NCBI GenBank assembly: GCA_937926515.1
Contig: CALAZZ010000147.1
Location: forward strand, 1-64,000
DNA from: an uncultured Bacteroidales bacterium
GTDB lineage: Bacteria; Bacteroidota; Bacteroidia; Bacteroidales; F082
Length of the DNA stretch: 64,000 nt
Direction of reading: 5' to 3'
Notes under the pieces: generated by a model
Database searches by the model: none
Told to the model about the DNA's origin: nothing
What the model saw: only the letters and a program-made list of their open reading frames with translations
In this document: one piece after another, positions 16,955-25,358 of the stretch
Position numbering within the stretch: the stretch's first letter is position 1
How the letters are laid out: every line of letters begins with the position of its first letter
Translations under genes and position numbers: made by a program

Positions 16955-17596
16955 CTAATCAGCTTCAAAAGCATTGACAGCATGTAGCAGGACACTTCTG
17001 GCATGTTCCTCATCGGCAATGGCAACAATCTGAACGACCCCCTCCCCTTTGTAATTTGCAAGCCAATTGGTCAATGCTTCCACTACGCCAGGAAAATCTG
17101 TTTGTAGTTGGTTCAGGGTTTCAACATGCCCAAACCAATGGGCAGTAGAAACGGCGATCAGTTTATCATCCTGCTCACCATGATCGCGCATCTGTATCAC
17201 TCCCACAACTCTGGATACAACCACAGCACCCCGCTCAACGGTCGGGCCCAACAGGAACACATCCAATGGGTCACCATCACCGCCTTGTTCGGCCGGCAAC
17301 AATGTTCGAGGAACCATGCCATAATTGGCCGGATAGGGCAAATAAGGTATTATCCGCATGGAATCAGCTGTGATGCGTTCCCATTGCAAGCTGCCGTCTG
17401 TTTTGTCAACCTCCCATTTTTCATTGGTGCCAGCAGGTATTTCAACAACAACATTCACGAGGCTGTCATCTGTTAATGCTGGAAAACCCCGAAGAAAATC
17501 CTGCGTAAGAACATCAGTCGCATCCTGGCTGACAAGTAGATCACGACATGAAGTGATGGCAATAAAAAGAATCAGCGCAAATAAGGGTCTCATCAA
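16955..17596 (-). CDS. Lipoprotein family I inorganic pyrophosphatase
   Basis: The 213-residue protein has a lipoprotein signal (hydrophobic 4-16, Cys17 in ITSCRD), followed by a complete family I soluble pyrophosphatase. Visible active-site positions match the E. coli enzyme: Lys60 in NEKWEVDK, YPANYGMVPRTL, Asp107/109/112 in GDGDPLDVF, Asp138, Asp143 and Lys145 in RDHGEQDDKL, and Tyr182-Lys183. The enzyme hydrolyses PPi to phosphate and is normally cytoplasmic; this one should be anchored in the periplasm or outer membrane. It follows a secreted serine hydrolase gene by 42 bases and may share its transcript. The catalytic call is firm; the purpose outside the cytoplasm is unknown. Confidence 0.92.
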   Translation of the reverse strand: MMRPLFALILFIAITSCRDLLVSQDATDVLTQDFLRGFPALTDDSLVNVVVEIPAGTNEKWEVDKTDGSLQWERITADSMRIIPYLPYPANYGMVPRTLLPAEQGGDGDPLDVFLLGPTVERGAVVVSRVVGVIQMRDHGEQDDKLIAVSTAHWFGHVETLNQLQTDFPGVVEALTNWLANYKGEGVVQIVAIADEEHARSVLLHAVNAFEAD

Positions 17597-17638
17597 GGAA
17601 TGCTTGTATATTAGAAGTGCAATGTTATGAAAATCGGA

Positions 17639-18949
17639 TTAATTATCCTGCATGATTAACTTAAAAACGCCTGCATTTCCATCGCTCAAGGTAATGTGCA
17701 CCAAGTATAAACCAGGGACAAAGTTCAAGTTCGAAATTATGTGGTGATCAAAACAATTGAACTTTTCTAAAACTAGCTTTCCCTGCCCATCATATACCTT
17801 GAAATGAAAATTCATCCCAGGAAAACTGATGGTGGTAATGCCTTTAGCAGGATTGGGGAAAATTTTACCAGCCACACCACTCAATGAAGGTAAAGAAGCC
17901 GGACTGCAGATCACTTTATTCAGCCGCTTCCAAATTTCATTGTTATACACGGCTCCTATTTCTCCTTCAGTGGGTTCATTTCCCATTCTAATCAGCACCA
18001 GCCCTTCATCAGGCACAACATTGATTAGCTGACCATTTGCGCCGAGGGCTGCATGCAGATTGTCAGGCGCATCAGGCATAAGTGGCCCGTCGAAAACAAT
18101 TTGCGTTTGGGGCAGCATAAAACTGGACTTACCATTGAGCCACCACAGATAGCCATAGGACAGGTTCATTTCCTGCGATGTGTTAATCATTTGGTCGAAA
18201 TAAACCTGATCGGTCATGATTTGGTTTCCATCCCAATTGCCTTCATTTTGGATCAGCAATCCAAACCTTGCCATGCTTCGGGAATTGCTCAAGTAAATCC
18301 GGTTGTAGCCAATTTGCAGAAAGAAGCCAGTGATGCCTGTCGGATTTCTTAACCTTTGGTTCACCAATTGATTTAAGCTTAATGAGGTGGCACTCTCCAA
18401 TACCTGGCCAATCAATGTGTAGGGGCCGTTATGGTATGCCCAGCGGCTTCCGGCATCAGCCAGATAAACCAGGCAAGTATCGTGTGTACAAAAAGGATCG
18501 GGCACGCCATCGTCCAACCCGCTGCTCATCGACAGTTGGTGCCTGATGGTAATCAGTGCTTCCTGTTCAGGGGTGCACGATGTCCAACCAGGTCCAAGGT
18601 AGTCGGACACCGCATCATCAATGGATAATAGCTGATCTTGCTGTACCAATCCAATCAGGAAGGCATTGATTGTTTTGCCTGCTGATGCCCAGTACCACAA
18701 ACTGTCTTGCGTGAAAGTATCAAAGTAATGCTCAAATACAATCCTGCCATCTTTCAGTAGGATAAATGACTTGGTGTGGGTTTCATCCAGAAAATCAAGG
18801 AGCTGCTCAATCTCTTCCTCACACCAATAAAGCGATTCGGGTGAAATGGATTCCCATTCATCGCCAGATAAAGGTGGAAAATAAGTGTTTTGCAACGAAG
18901 CAGTTGTGGCAAGAATAAGAAAAACAAAAGTCGTAAATGCACGTGGCAT
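17639..18949 (-). CDS. Secreted beta-lactamase-family serine hydrolase, T9SS cargo
   Basis: The 436-residue protein has a signal peptide (1-19), a class C beta-lactamase/esterase domain with the SxxK motif at Ser89-Ala-Gly-Lys92 (YWASAGKTINA), the YxN-type motif in WAYHNGPY near residue 170, and a late HAALGANGQL segment in place of the third (K/H)xG element. The last 80 residues form a type A T9SS sorting domain (IFPNPAKG, ending in LIMQDN). It should be exported by type IX secretion. Activity could be peptidase, esterase or amidase; sequence alone does not decide. The pyrophosphatase gene follows on the same strand. Confidence 0.88.
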   Translation of the reverse strand: MPRAFTTFVFLILATTASLQNTYFPPLSGDEWESISPESLYWCEEEIEQLLDFLDETHTKSFILLKDGRIVFEHYFDTFTQDSLWYWASAGKTINAFLIGLVQQDQLLSIDDAVSDYLGPGWTSCTPEQEALITIRHQLSMSSGLDDGVPDPFCTHDTCLVYLADAGSRWAYHNGPYTLIGQVLESATSLSLNQLVNQRLRNPTGITGFFLQIGYNRIYLSNSRSMARFGLLIQNEGNWDGNQIMTDQVYFDQMINTSQEMNLSYGYLWWLNGKSSFMLPQTQIVFDGPLMPDAPDNLHAALGANGQLINVVPDEGLVLIRMGNEPTEGEIGAVYNNEIWKRLNKVICSPASLPSLSGVAGKIFPNPAKGITTISFPGMNFHFKVYDGQGKLVLEKFNCFDHHIISNLNFVPGLYLVHITLSDGNAGVFKLIMQDN

Positions 18950-19030
18950 ATCACTTTGCGATTTAGTTCACAATAGTAATAAATTTCAGTGATTTTGGCA
19001 CCTTTATTTCTGCCTGGTAAACATTGTGAA

Positions 19031-19507
19031 TTATCTACGTCCCGGACCGCCTCTTCCTTCTTGCCTTTCGCGCAGGCGTTCCAATGCTTGACGCCTGAAT
19101 TGCTCCTCAGCTCTGAAATAGCGCGCAACTTTTACAGGCGGTAAAAATTCGCGTATGCTCAGCAGGAATTCAACCCTTGCCTTGTGTATGGTTTCTGCCT
19201 GACTCATGCGGCTATCAATCATTTGATTGATTTCAGCATCTGTCATGGCTTCAAAATCAGCAGGCATTTCTCGCATGGTTTCAAGCTGATTGTCACGTTG
19301 CTCAACTAAAATTTTCTGGTAGTTGTTGTACAATGGCCAGAACTGCCGGGCTTCATCAGGTGTAAGGTCAATCTGACGCGTAAGAAAGGCAATTTTCAAT
19401 TGTTCGATTCGCTCGCCAGGCTTAGGTTCAGGCCTTTGTTGTGCAATGGCTGTAAACAAACCAAACAGAAGGAAAATCAATGTTAATTGTAAATGTTTTG
19501 TATTCAT
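19031..19507 (-). CDS. Spy/CpxP-like periplasmic helical protein
   Basis: I start at the ATG at 19507 (MNTKHLQLTLIFLLFG), giving 158 residues; the longer frame uses a TTG that overlaps the upstream stop. A signal peptide ends near residue 23 (AIAQQ). The mature part is helical and charged, with LTPDEARQFWPLYNNYQK and a later Arg-rich tail (RRQALERLRERQEGRGGPGRR, partial view). This is the pattern of small periplasmic sensor/chaperone proteins found beside ECF sigma factors. It follows the sigma and anti-sigma genes directly and probably senses envelope stress with them. Confidence 0.75.
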   Translation of the reverse strand: MNTKHLQLTLIFLLFGLFTAIAQQRPEPKPGERIEQLKIAFLTRQIDLTPDEARQFWPLYNNYQKILVEQRDNQLETMREMPADFEAMTDAEINQMIDSRMSQAETIHKARVEFLLSIREFLPPVKVARYFRAEEQFRRQALERLRERQEGRGGPGRR

Positions 19508-19518
19508 GATCTTAAGTT

Positions 19519-19944
19519 TCAAAAATTATTATCGTCATTTTCAAGTAGGTATCGAAGTAAATCCTCGGTTGCAATATCGTCCCAACTTAAGGTATCGGCT
19601 CCTGATTTTGATACATGATCTGTTTCCATCAGCGTGTTAATGGGAGTGCCATTGCCTTGTGAGACCAATGTTTCTTCGTTAGGCAGCGGAGCCTCGGAAT
19701 GCTTATCGGCATATTGTGGCTGACTGGGTTCGATAAAATAAATCAGGGCTGCGCCTATTCCTAGCATCAGTATTACCAGAGCTGCAGCAGCCATCAGAAG
19801 CCGTTTTCTGCGTAAAGGGTTTTCCTCCTCTAGGGGCTGATCAATCTTTTCCATCACTTCCTGCTTTAGCGCTTTGAAGTAGCCCTTGGGCAGGTCATTG
19901 AAAACTTTTGTCTTTTTACCTTTTAGGTGTTCAAATTCTTTCAT
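19519..19944 (-). CDS. Putative anti-sigma factor, single-pass membrane protein
   Basis: The 141-residue protein has a cytoplasmic N-terminal half (KVFNDLPKGYFKALKQEVMEKI), one transmembrane helix at about 49-69 (LLMAAAALVILMLGIGAALIY) and a periplasmic tail. Its start overlaps the sigma factor stop (TAATG) and its stop lies 12 bases before the Spy-like gene. I do not see a classic zinc-binding anti-sigma domain, so the anti-sigma role rests on order, topology and size. Confidence 0.7.
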   Translation of the reverse strand: MKEFEHLKGKKTKVFNDLPKGYFKALKQEVMEKIDQPLEEENPLRRKRLLMAAAALVILMLGIGAALIYFIEPSQPQYADKHSEAPLPNEETLVSQGNGTPINTLMETDHVSKSGADTLSWDDIATEDLLRYLLENDDNNF

Positions 19945-20441
19945 TAGTTTGGATTTTTTTTGATGTAATCCTCAATCTTTTTCACCGCTTTATGGTAAAC
20001 AGCTTTTATAGTTCCTTCCGCCAATCGCAAGGCTTGGGCCACATCCTTTATGGGCATATCGTTGAAGTATCGCATCCCAAAAACTGCCCGCTGCTGTACC
20101 GAAAGCCCTTCAATGGCCCTTTCAAGTATCTTACCCGGATCAGCCGTTGAAAGTGAACCATCTACCCTTTCAGCAGAAGCATTTGTCAGCAGGAAAACCC
20201 GCTTAACTTTCTGCTTGCGTAAATGCTGCAAAGCTTCGTTATAGGCAATCCTGTAAAGCCAGGTTGCTGCCGCTGCTTCACCCCTGAACCCTGATTGCGC
20301 ATGCCAGGCCTTCAGCCATGTATTCTGCAAAACATCATTGGCATCCTCATGATTGAGCACCATGCTCCTTATCTGCGCATACAGTGCCGGGCTGTGCTCA
20401 TCCACAAGGGCCTCAAAATGGTTTTTATTGGAGTCCTCCAC
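19944..20441 (-). CDS. ECF-type RNA polymerase sigma factor
   Basis: The 165 residues contain sigma region 2 (about 8-75; DANDVLQNTWLKAWHA, and TWLYRIAYNEALQHLRK) and region 4 (about 105-158; LSVQQRAVFGMRYFNDMPIKDVAQAL followed by the helix GTIKAVYHKAVKKI). It is an extracytoplasmic-function sigma factor, heading an operon with a likely membrane anti-sigma factor and a Spy-like periplasmic protein. A strong hairpin lies about 50-80 bases upstream of the start. Confidence 0.93.
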   Translation of the reverse strand: MEDSNKNHFEALVDEHSPALYAQIRSMVLNHEDANDVLQNTWLKAWHAQSGFRGEAAAATWLYRIAYNEALQHLRKQKVKRVFLLTNASAERVDGSLSTADPGKILERAIEGLSVQQRAVFGMRYFNDMPIKDVAQALRLAEGTIKAVYHKAVKKIEDYIKKNPN

Positions 20442-20490
20442 TTATAGCTGTCATTATTAATAAACTTTTAATCCTTATTTATTTAATGTC

Positions 20491-20524
20491 ACCCCTGTTA
20501 GTGCATGAATGCACTGTCAGGGGT
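20491..20524. terminator. Strong two-part hairpin between lipoprotein and sigma genes
   Basis: ACCCCTG (20491-20497) pairs with CAGGGGT (20518-20524), and inside it AGTGCAT (20500-20506) pairs with ATGCACT (20509-20515), leaving a 2-base nominal loop and one 2x2 internal mismatch. It starts 8 bases after the lipoprotein stop and ends 50 bases before the sigma start, on the same transcript direction. There is no T-run, so it may be a terminator of a less usual kind, a processing site or an operator. Confidence 0.5.
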
Positions 20525-20531
20525 AGTGTAA

Positions 20532-21365
20532 TTACGGAAGCCGAATTGTGAACGTATCGTCGCCAATGGTAACCGTTGCAATATTATCACATATGCCATC
20601 ACCATAGTCAAGTATGGCAAGAGGCCTGTTGCTGCGTTCAATTTCTACGGTGCCACTCACAAAATGGTGACAGCTCAGCTCGCGTCGCAAGGGATTTATG
20701 ATGGTTCGTGTGGAACCAAAACCATTTGAATTTGTGGTGATTGCACTGCCATCAATCAGGTGCACATCGTCAAACCATTGAGGTGTACCAAAGCCTTCAA
20801 TCCAGGTGCGCAGATGCTGTGCCTGCCGGCTGATGACGGTACCATCCGAAGCCAAGGTAATGCTGCCATCCACCTCAGCACTGAATTGTGGGAAGCCTTC
20901 ACCATTTGGCCCCAGGTTTTCACGCACTTTTATGCCTTGAATGTGGTTGTCGTTTACATGGAAATTGTCAAAAGTATGGGTGATCACTGTACCGGGTTGA
21001 TAAAACCGCCCATTAAAGGTTACAATAATCACACCCCTGCGGTATTTTCCATCGGGGCAGAGGCAGTTTTCCTCACCAAAGTCTATTGTCATCACATGTG
21101 GCATTTGGGTGGTATCGATAGTAATGGTAGCACAATCACCTATTCTGCGGCGGTAATTTTGGCCATCCTTAAAACCTATCTGAGCCAAACGGAATCCTTC
21201 GTTACTTATTTCAAATACTTCATCAAACAACACCTCAGCGTCAACTTCCTGTTTCATTTCCAACTCATTAACAGCGTTATCTTGTTTTTCGACATCAGAT
21301 TTTTGGCAGGCTGTAGCCAGTATCAAAAGGGCAGCCGCTAAAGCTAAAAGCAGTTTAATATTCAT
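20532..21365 (-). CDS. Exported lipoprotein, unknown function
   Basis: The 277-residue protein has a lipoprotein signal peptide (hydrophobic 5-19, lipobox ATACQ with Cys20). The mature part is beta-rich with few charged helices and Cys at CATITID, ENCLCPDG and LSCHHF, and contains no catalytic motif I recognise. It resembles unnamed Bacteroidota lipoproteins. It precedes the ECF sigma operon on the same strand, separated by a strong hairpin, so it may be under separate control or be a target of that sigma factor. Confidence 0.65.
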   Translation of the reverse strand: MNIKLLLALAAALLILATACQKSDVEKQDNAVNELEMKQEVDAEVLFDEVFEISNEGFRLAQIGFKDGQNYRRRIGDCATITIDTTQMPHVMTIDFGEENCLCPDGKYRRGVIIVTFNGRFYQPGTVITHTFDNFHVNDNHIQGIKVRENLGPNGEGFPQFSAEVDGSITLASDGTVISRQAQHLRTWIEGFGTPQWFDDVHLIDGSAITTNSNGFGSTRTIINPLRRELSCHHFVSGTVEIERSNRPLAILDYGDGICDNIATVTIGDDTFTIRLP

Positions 21366-21501
21366 AATTTTAATTATTAGTGAATGAATTTATGCTTTAG
21401 ATGCTTTAATTCAAAAAAGGTTTATGCGCGGTCCGAAAAAAAGAACAGTCCAAATATCCTCTTTATTTGGCATCTTCTTTAATACATGGCCTGAATGTCA
21501 T

Positions 21502-22776
21502 TTACCAGGAAACTGCAAAACCAGACCGCCTGCACTTCTCAACAAGTCTTTCCAGCTTTTCCCTTTCTTCAGTGCTAAGATTAAATGCGTTATTTTTGAT
21601 TGTTAGCAGCTGCATCCCCTCTTTATAAAGCAATTCCCACGGAAAGACATCAATCAGGTTGTTTTGCACATCAAGGTCAGTGAGTTCAGGCATAGCTGAA
21701 AGATCGGGTAAGTTAATGATGCGGTTATTGCTCAATCCAACCCGTTGTAGTTTTTGGTGTTGCTTTATCCATTCCGGAAAGCGCATGAGTTGATTATTAT
21801 GGGCATAAAAATAAACAAGCTTGTCAAGCCCCTGCAGGCTTTTTGGAAGGTCCTGCAATTGGTTAAATGACAAAAATAATTGTTCAAGTTTAATCAGTTC
21901 ACCCAATTCCTCCGGAAGGCTTGTCAATTGGTTATAATAGAAATCAAGGTGTTTTAGGTTGTGAAGTTCCAGCACTTCTCGGGGAAAGTCAGAAAATTTG
22001 TTTTCATAAAATATTAACAGTTCGATTTGCTTTAAATTGGCAAATGTGGGTGGCAGACTGCTCAGCTGGTTTTTACCCAGGTTGAGGCTTTTTACCCCTT
22101 GCATCCTGTAGATATTTGGCGGAAGACTTTCGAGCTTGTTGCCGCCAAGCGAAACGGCCTCAATTTGAGATAGTCGCCTTACCACCCTTCTGTTAAGTTT
22201 CAGATGGTTGAAATTGAGGTTGATGTCCTCTAGGCTGTCCATACGTTTAATAAATCGGGGTATGCGTTTGATTTGGTTGCCCTCGAGGTTGAGCGAGCGT
22301 AAGTTTTTCAGCTTACGGATGCTACGTGGTAGCTTTTTCAATTTATTGTTGTTCAGCGCAAGCACACGAACTGACTTATTGGCTTTGAACCGGGCCTTTT
22401 TAAGCTCATTGTGTCCAATAAGAATGCGTTGCAGGCTATCGGATCCAAAAGTGGTTTTCGGAAGTGTTACCAAAGCATTGTTCTCAAAATTAACGGATTC
22501 TATGCGTGTAAACTTTTCCAGGTCAGGCACCTCCTGCAATAACATATTGCGCCCGTCAACAATTTTCAAGCTGTCTGATGGCACAGTATCCAGATAACTC
22601 ATGAACGCATCCTGTTTGATCTTTGCGTTCCGTGCATACTCCGATCTCCATATTTTGACGAGAGAATCATTCCTGATCCTGAAAGCTTTGGCAGCCTCTG
22701 ACTCTTCCTGTGCTGATAGCATCGTTGGAAAAATCAAGCAGCAAAAACCAAGCAATACCAATGGTTTATGACTCAT
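21502..22776 (-). CDS. Exported leucine-rich repeat protein
   Basis: The 424-residue protein has a signal peptide (1-22, ending MLSAQE) and about a dozen leucine-rich repeats of roughly 23 residues from about 75 to 400 (for example LNLEGNQIKRIPRFI, LNLGKNQLSSLPPTF, LFLSFNQLQDLPKSL). These form a solenoid usually used for protein binding. There is no T9SS sorting domain or lipobox, so it should stay in the periplasm or be released. It is a single gene with its own -7 box and a 16-bp palindrome beside it. Confidence 0.9.
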   Translation of the reverse strand: MSHKPLVLLGFCCLIFPTMLSAQEESEAAKAFRIRNDSLVKIWRSEYARNAKIKQDAFMSYLDTVPSDSLKIVDGRNMLLQEVPDLEKFTRIESVNFENNALVTLPKTTFGSDSLQRILIGHNELKKARFKANKSVRVLALNNNKLKKLPRSIRKLKNLRSLNLEGNQIKRIPRFIKRMDSLEDINLNFNHLKLNRRVVRRLSQIEAVSLGGNKLESLPPNIYRMQGVKSLNLGKNQLSSLPPTFANLKQIELLIFYENKFSDFPREVLELHNLKHLDFYYNQLTSLPEELGELIKLEQLFLSFNQLQDLPKSLQGLDKLVYFYAHNNQLMRFPEWIKQHQKLQRVGLSNNRIINLPDLSAMPELTDLDVQNNLIDVFPWELLYKEGMQLLTIKNNAFNLSTEEREKLERLVEKCRRSGFAVSW

Positions 22777-22795
22777 TTATATTCAAATTAAGAAG

Positions 22796-22803
22796 CAAAG
22801 ATA
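22796..22803 (-). promoter_or_regulatory. Predicted -7 box for LRR gene
   Basis: The minus-strand reading is TATCTTTG, 20 bases upstream of the start codon. Confidence 0.5.
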
Positions 22804-22818
22804 ACTAAATATTTAGTT
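22803..22818. promoter_or_regulatory. 16-bp perfect palindrome in LRR promoter spacer
   Basis: AACTAAATATTTAGTT is a perfect palindrome that abuts the -7 box on its upstream side, in the spacer before the -33 region. This is a typical operator position. It is AT-rich, so chance cannot be excluded. Confidence 0.35.
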
Positions 22819-23019
22819 GAAGAAAATACCTTGTTGAAATTGCTGAAAGCGGTTGGTCTTTTGTATTGCCAGAAAAGGTGGTGCATAATTAAAAGGAATG
22901 TTTCTGGTATTTTTTTCTATCATTGCGATCTGATTCACACATGGAAGCGCTTGTGATATTCAAGAACTTGCTGTGGTAAGAATAGCCTGATAGAGATTTA
23001 TAATCAAAAAACAACCAAT

Positions 23020-23313
23020 ATGAACGAACAAAGAATCCTTACGCTGCACCCACTCGGAAAAGCCGGGGTAAACATCACAAAAAGAAGATATGATGTAATC
23101 AGGAATTTCATCATTGAGACCATCTCCGAACATCATAAAATAAGCTATAAAGACCTTACTGGCCTGGCTGAAGAAAAGCTTGCAGCCAGCTTTGATGGTA
23201 AGGTAGGATGGTATATCGTAACAGTAAAACTTGACCTGGAGGCACGTGGCGTAATTGAACGTATACCCAAAACAAGTCCGCATCTATTGAGGCTTGCAGC
23301 TAATAAAAAGTGA
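23020..23313 (+). CDS. Conserved small protein, DUF6958-like
   Basis: The 97-residue soluble protein starts RILTLHPLGKAGVNITKRRYDVIRN... and carries GKVGWYIVTVKLDLEARGVIER followed by a Pro-containing end (SPHLLRL). This is a winged-helix-like pattern (helix-helix-wing) and matches a family of unknown function that I place, with moderate certainty, as DUF6958. It stands alone. An overlapping reverse-strand frame has no family pattern and is rejected. Confidence 0.65.
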   Translation: MNEQRILTLHPLGKAGVNITKRRYDVIRNFIIETISEHHKISYKDLTGLAEEKLAASFDGKVGWYIVTVKLDLEARGVIERIPKTSPHLLRLAANKK

Positions 23314-23492
23314 GCGCCTCCATTGTCAGATTTGATGCCATTACCACACGATCAACTTCCTCGTTTCGGTAACAGTTTCTGGCCCGACAAAGGATAACTA
23401 TGATTAAAACAAGAACTTTTTATCCAGGCTGCAAAATTATTTACGAACATTTTGTGATCCCTGCCATTCATCCAAATAGCAACTGATTTCCC

Positions 23493-23500
23493 TACCTTTG
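23493..23500 (+). promoter_or_regulatory. Predicted -7 box for dxs
   Basis: TACCTTTG is an exact consensus match ending 14 bases before the dxs ATG, implying an almost leaderless transcript. Confidence 0.5.
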
Positions 23501-23514
23501 CCTAAAATTTAATC

Positions 23515-25329
23515 ATGACCCTTCAACCAGGCACATTGCTGTCAGCCATCAGCAGTCCAACTGATCTCAGGCGGTTGACACCTGCTGAATTGTTGCAACT
23601 TGCCAATGAACTTAGGGCTTTTATCGTGGATGTGGTGTCGGCCAATCCGGGCCATTTAGGTGCTTCATTGGGAGTGGTAGAGCTTACCATTGCCCTGCAT
23701 TACCTGTTTGACACACCCAATGACAAACTCATTTGGGATGTAGGCCACCAGGCTTATGGCCACAAAATACTAACCGGACGCATGCACGATTTTCACAGCC
23801 TGCGGAAATTGGATGGGGTAAGTGGGTTTCCGGTAATGCAGGAGTCCGAATATGATGCTTTCGGCACGGGGCATGCCTCCACAGCCCTTTCAGCAGCCTT
23901 GGGCATGGCCATGGCTGCACAACTTAATGGTAACCAAGCGCGCCAGCATATTGCCGTTGTCGGTGACGGTGCCATCACGGGCGGGATGTTTTTTGAAGCC
24001 CTCAACCATGCAGGTGATACCCATGCCAACCTCCTGATCATCCTAAATGACAACGGCATTTCCATAGATAAAAGTGCAGGTGCTCTAAAGGACTTCCTTA
24101 AAAATCAAACAACTAATAAGGGTAAAAAATCCAAGGCAAACCCGCTGTTCGAATCATTCAGGATACATTGCGCAGGCCCGGTTGATGGCAACAATCTGCA
24201 AGAGCTGATGCAAATTCTTGAGCAATTAAAAAGTGTTGATGGGCCGCGTCTGCTTCACATCAAAACATTGAAAGGCAAAGGCTTTACACAGGCAGAACGC
24301 AATCAGATATTGTTTCATGCACCGGGGATGTTCGACAGGATTTCGGGCGACCTGCCAAAAAACATAGAACACCAAGATGAACCGCCGCTATACCAGGATG
24401 TTTTCGGACAGACCATGCTTGAGCTCGCAGCGCTTAACGAAAAGGTTGTAGCCATCACACCTGCCATGCCTACAGGCAGTGGGTTGATCCATATGATGGA
24501 ACAATTCCCCGATCGCACATTCGATGTCGGCATTGCTGAACAGCACGCGGTAACTTTTGCAGCAGGTTTGGCCACACAGGGTAAGATACCTTATTGTGCT
24601 GTTTATTCAAGTTTTCTGCAGCGGGCTTATGATCAACTGATACATGATGTTGCCTTGCAAAGCCTGCCTGTCGTCTTTTGCATCGACCGCGCAGGATTGG
24701 TTGGCGAAGACGGGGCCACACATCATGGGGCCTTTGATTTGGCTTATTTGCGATGTATTCCAAACCTTAGCATTGCAGCACCCATGAATGAAGTGGAATT
24801 GCGACATTTGCTGTACAGCGCACAACTGAACCCAAAGGAGCCATTAGCCATACGCTATCCCCGTGGCAAGGCCACAACTGCCAAATGGAAAGTACCTTTC
24901 GCAACCATCCAAAAAGGCAGAGGACGCTGCTTGCGCAAAGGAGAACATATTGCAATCATTAGTATTGGCCATCCGGGTAATGATGTGGTAAAGGTTTTGG
25001 ACAAGCTTAACACTGAAGGTATCATGTTGAGCCATTACGATCTGCGTTTTCTGAAACCACTTGATGAAGAATTGCTTCACAGGGCTTTCAAATTTCACAG
25101 CTTCCTAATCACAGTGGAAGATGGTGTGATCAACGGGGGCATGGGAAGTGCATTAATGGAGTTCGCACAACAACACGGATACCGGGTTCCCGTTGTACGA
25201 TTGGGCATACCGGATCGCTTCATTAAACATGGTAAGCCGGACGAATTGAAAGCACTATGCGGATTCGACTGTGCAGGACTGGAAAGCTCAATTCGATCAA
25301 TTATAGATAAAGCTATTCAAAGGCCCTGA
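23515..25329 (+). CDS. dxs: 1-deoxy-D-xylulose-5-phosphate synthase
   Basis: The 604-residue thiamine-diphosphate enzyme condenses pyruvate and glyceraldehyde 3-phosphate to DXP, the first step of the MEP isoprenoid pathway. Visible parts are the N-terminal NPGHLGASLGVVELT, DVGHQAYGHKILTGR, the ThDP motif GDGAITGGMFFEALNHAG...NDNGISI, the central transketolase pyrimidine domain (DVGIAEQHAVTFAAGLA) and the C-terminal domain. It is slightly shorter than the usual 620-640 but has all domains. It feeds the prenyl tail of menaquinone, whose genes lie later in the window. It is a single gene facing pgk. Confidence 0.96.
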   Translation: MTLQPGTLLSAISSPTDLRRLTPAELLQLANELRAFIVDVVSANPGHLGASLGVVELTIALHYLFDTPNDKLIWDVGHQAYGHKILTGRMHDFHSLRKLDGVSGFPVMQESEYDAFGTGHASTALSAALGMAMAAQLNGNQARQHIAVVGDGAITGGMFFEALNHAGDTHANLLIILNDNGISIDKSAGALKDFLKNQTTNKGKKSKANPLFESFRIHCAGPVDGNNLQELMQILEQLKSVDGPRLLHIKTLKGKGFTQAERNQILFHAPGMFDRISGDLPKNIEHQDEPPLYQDVFGQTMLELAALNEKVVAITPAMPTGSGLIHMMEQFPDRTFDVGIAEQHAVTFAAGLATQGKIPYCAVYSSFLQRAYDQLIHDVALQSLPVVFCIDRAGLVGEDGATHHGAFDLAYLRCIPNLSIAAPMNEVELRHLLYSAQLNPKEPLAIRYPRGKATTAKWKVPFATIQKGRGRCLRKGEHIAIISIGHPGNDVVKVLDKLNTEGIMLSHYDLRFLKPLDEELLHRAFKFHSFLITVEDGVINGGMGSALMEFAQQHGYRVPVVRLGIPDRFIKHGKPDELKALCGFDCAGLESSIRSIIDKAIQRP

Positions 25330-25358
25330 TCTAAATTAGAAGAATTTGTTTCTGGAGC

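Noticed and set aside
22960..23283. 107-codon reverse frame opposite the DUF6958-like gene
   Set aside because: The plus-strand frame has a conserved-looking family pattern and normal codon use; the reverse frame does not.
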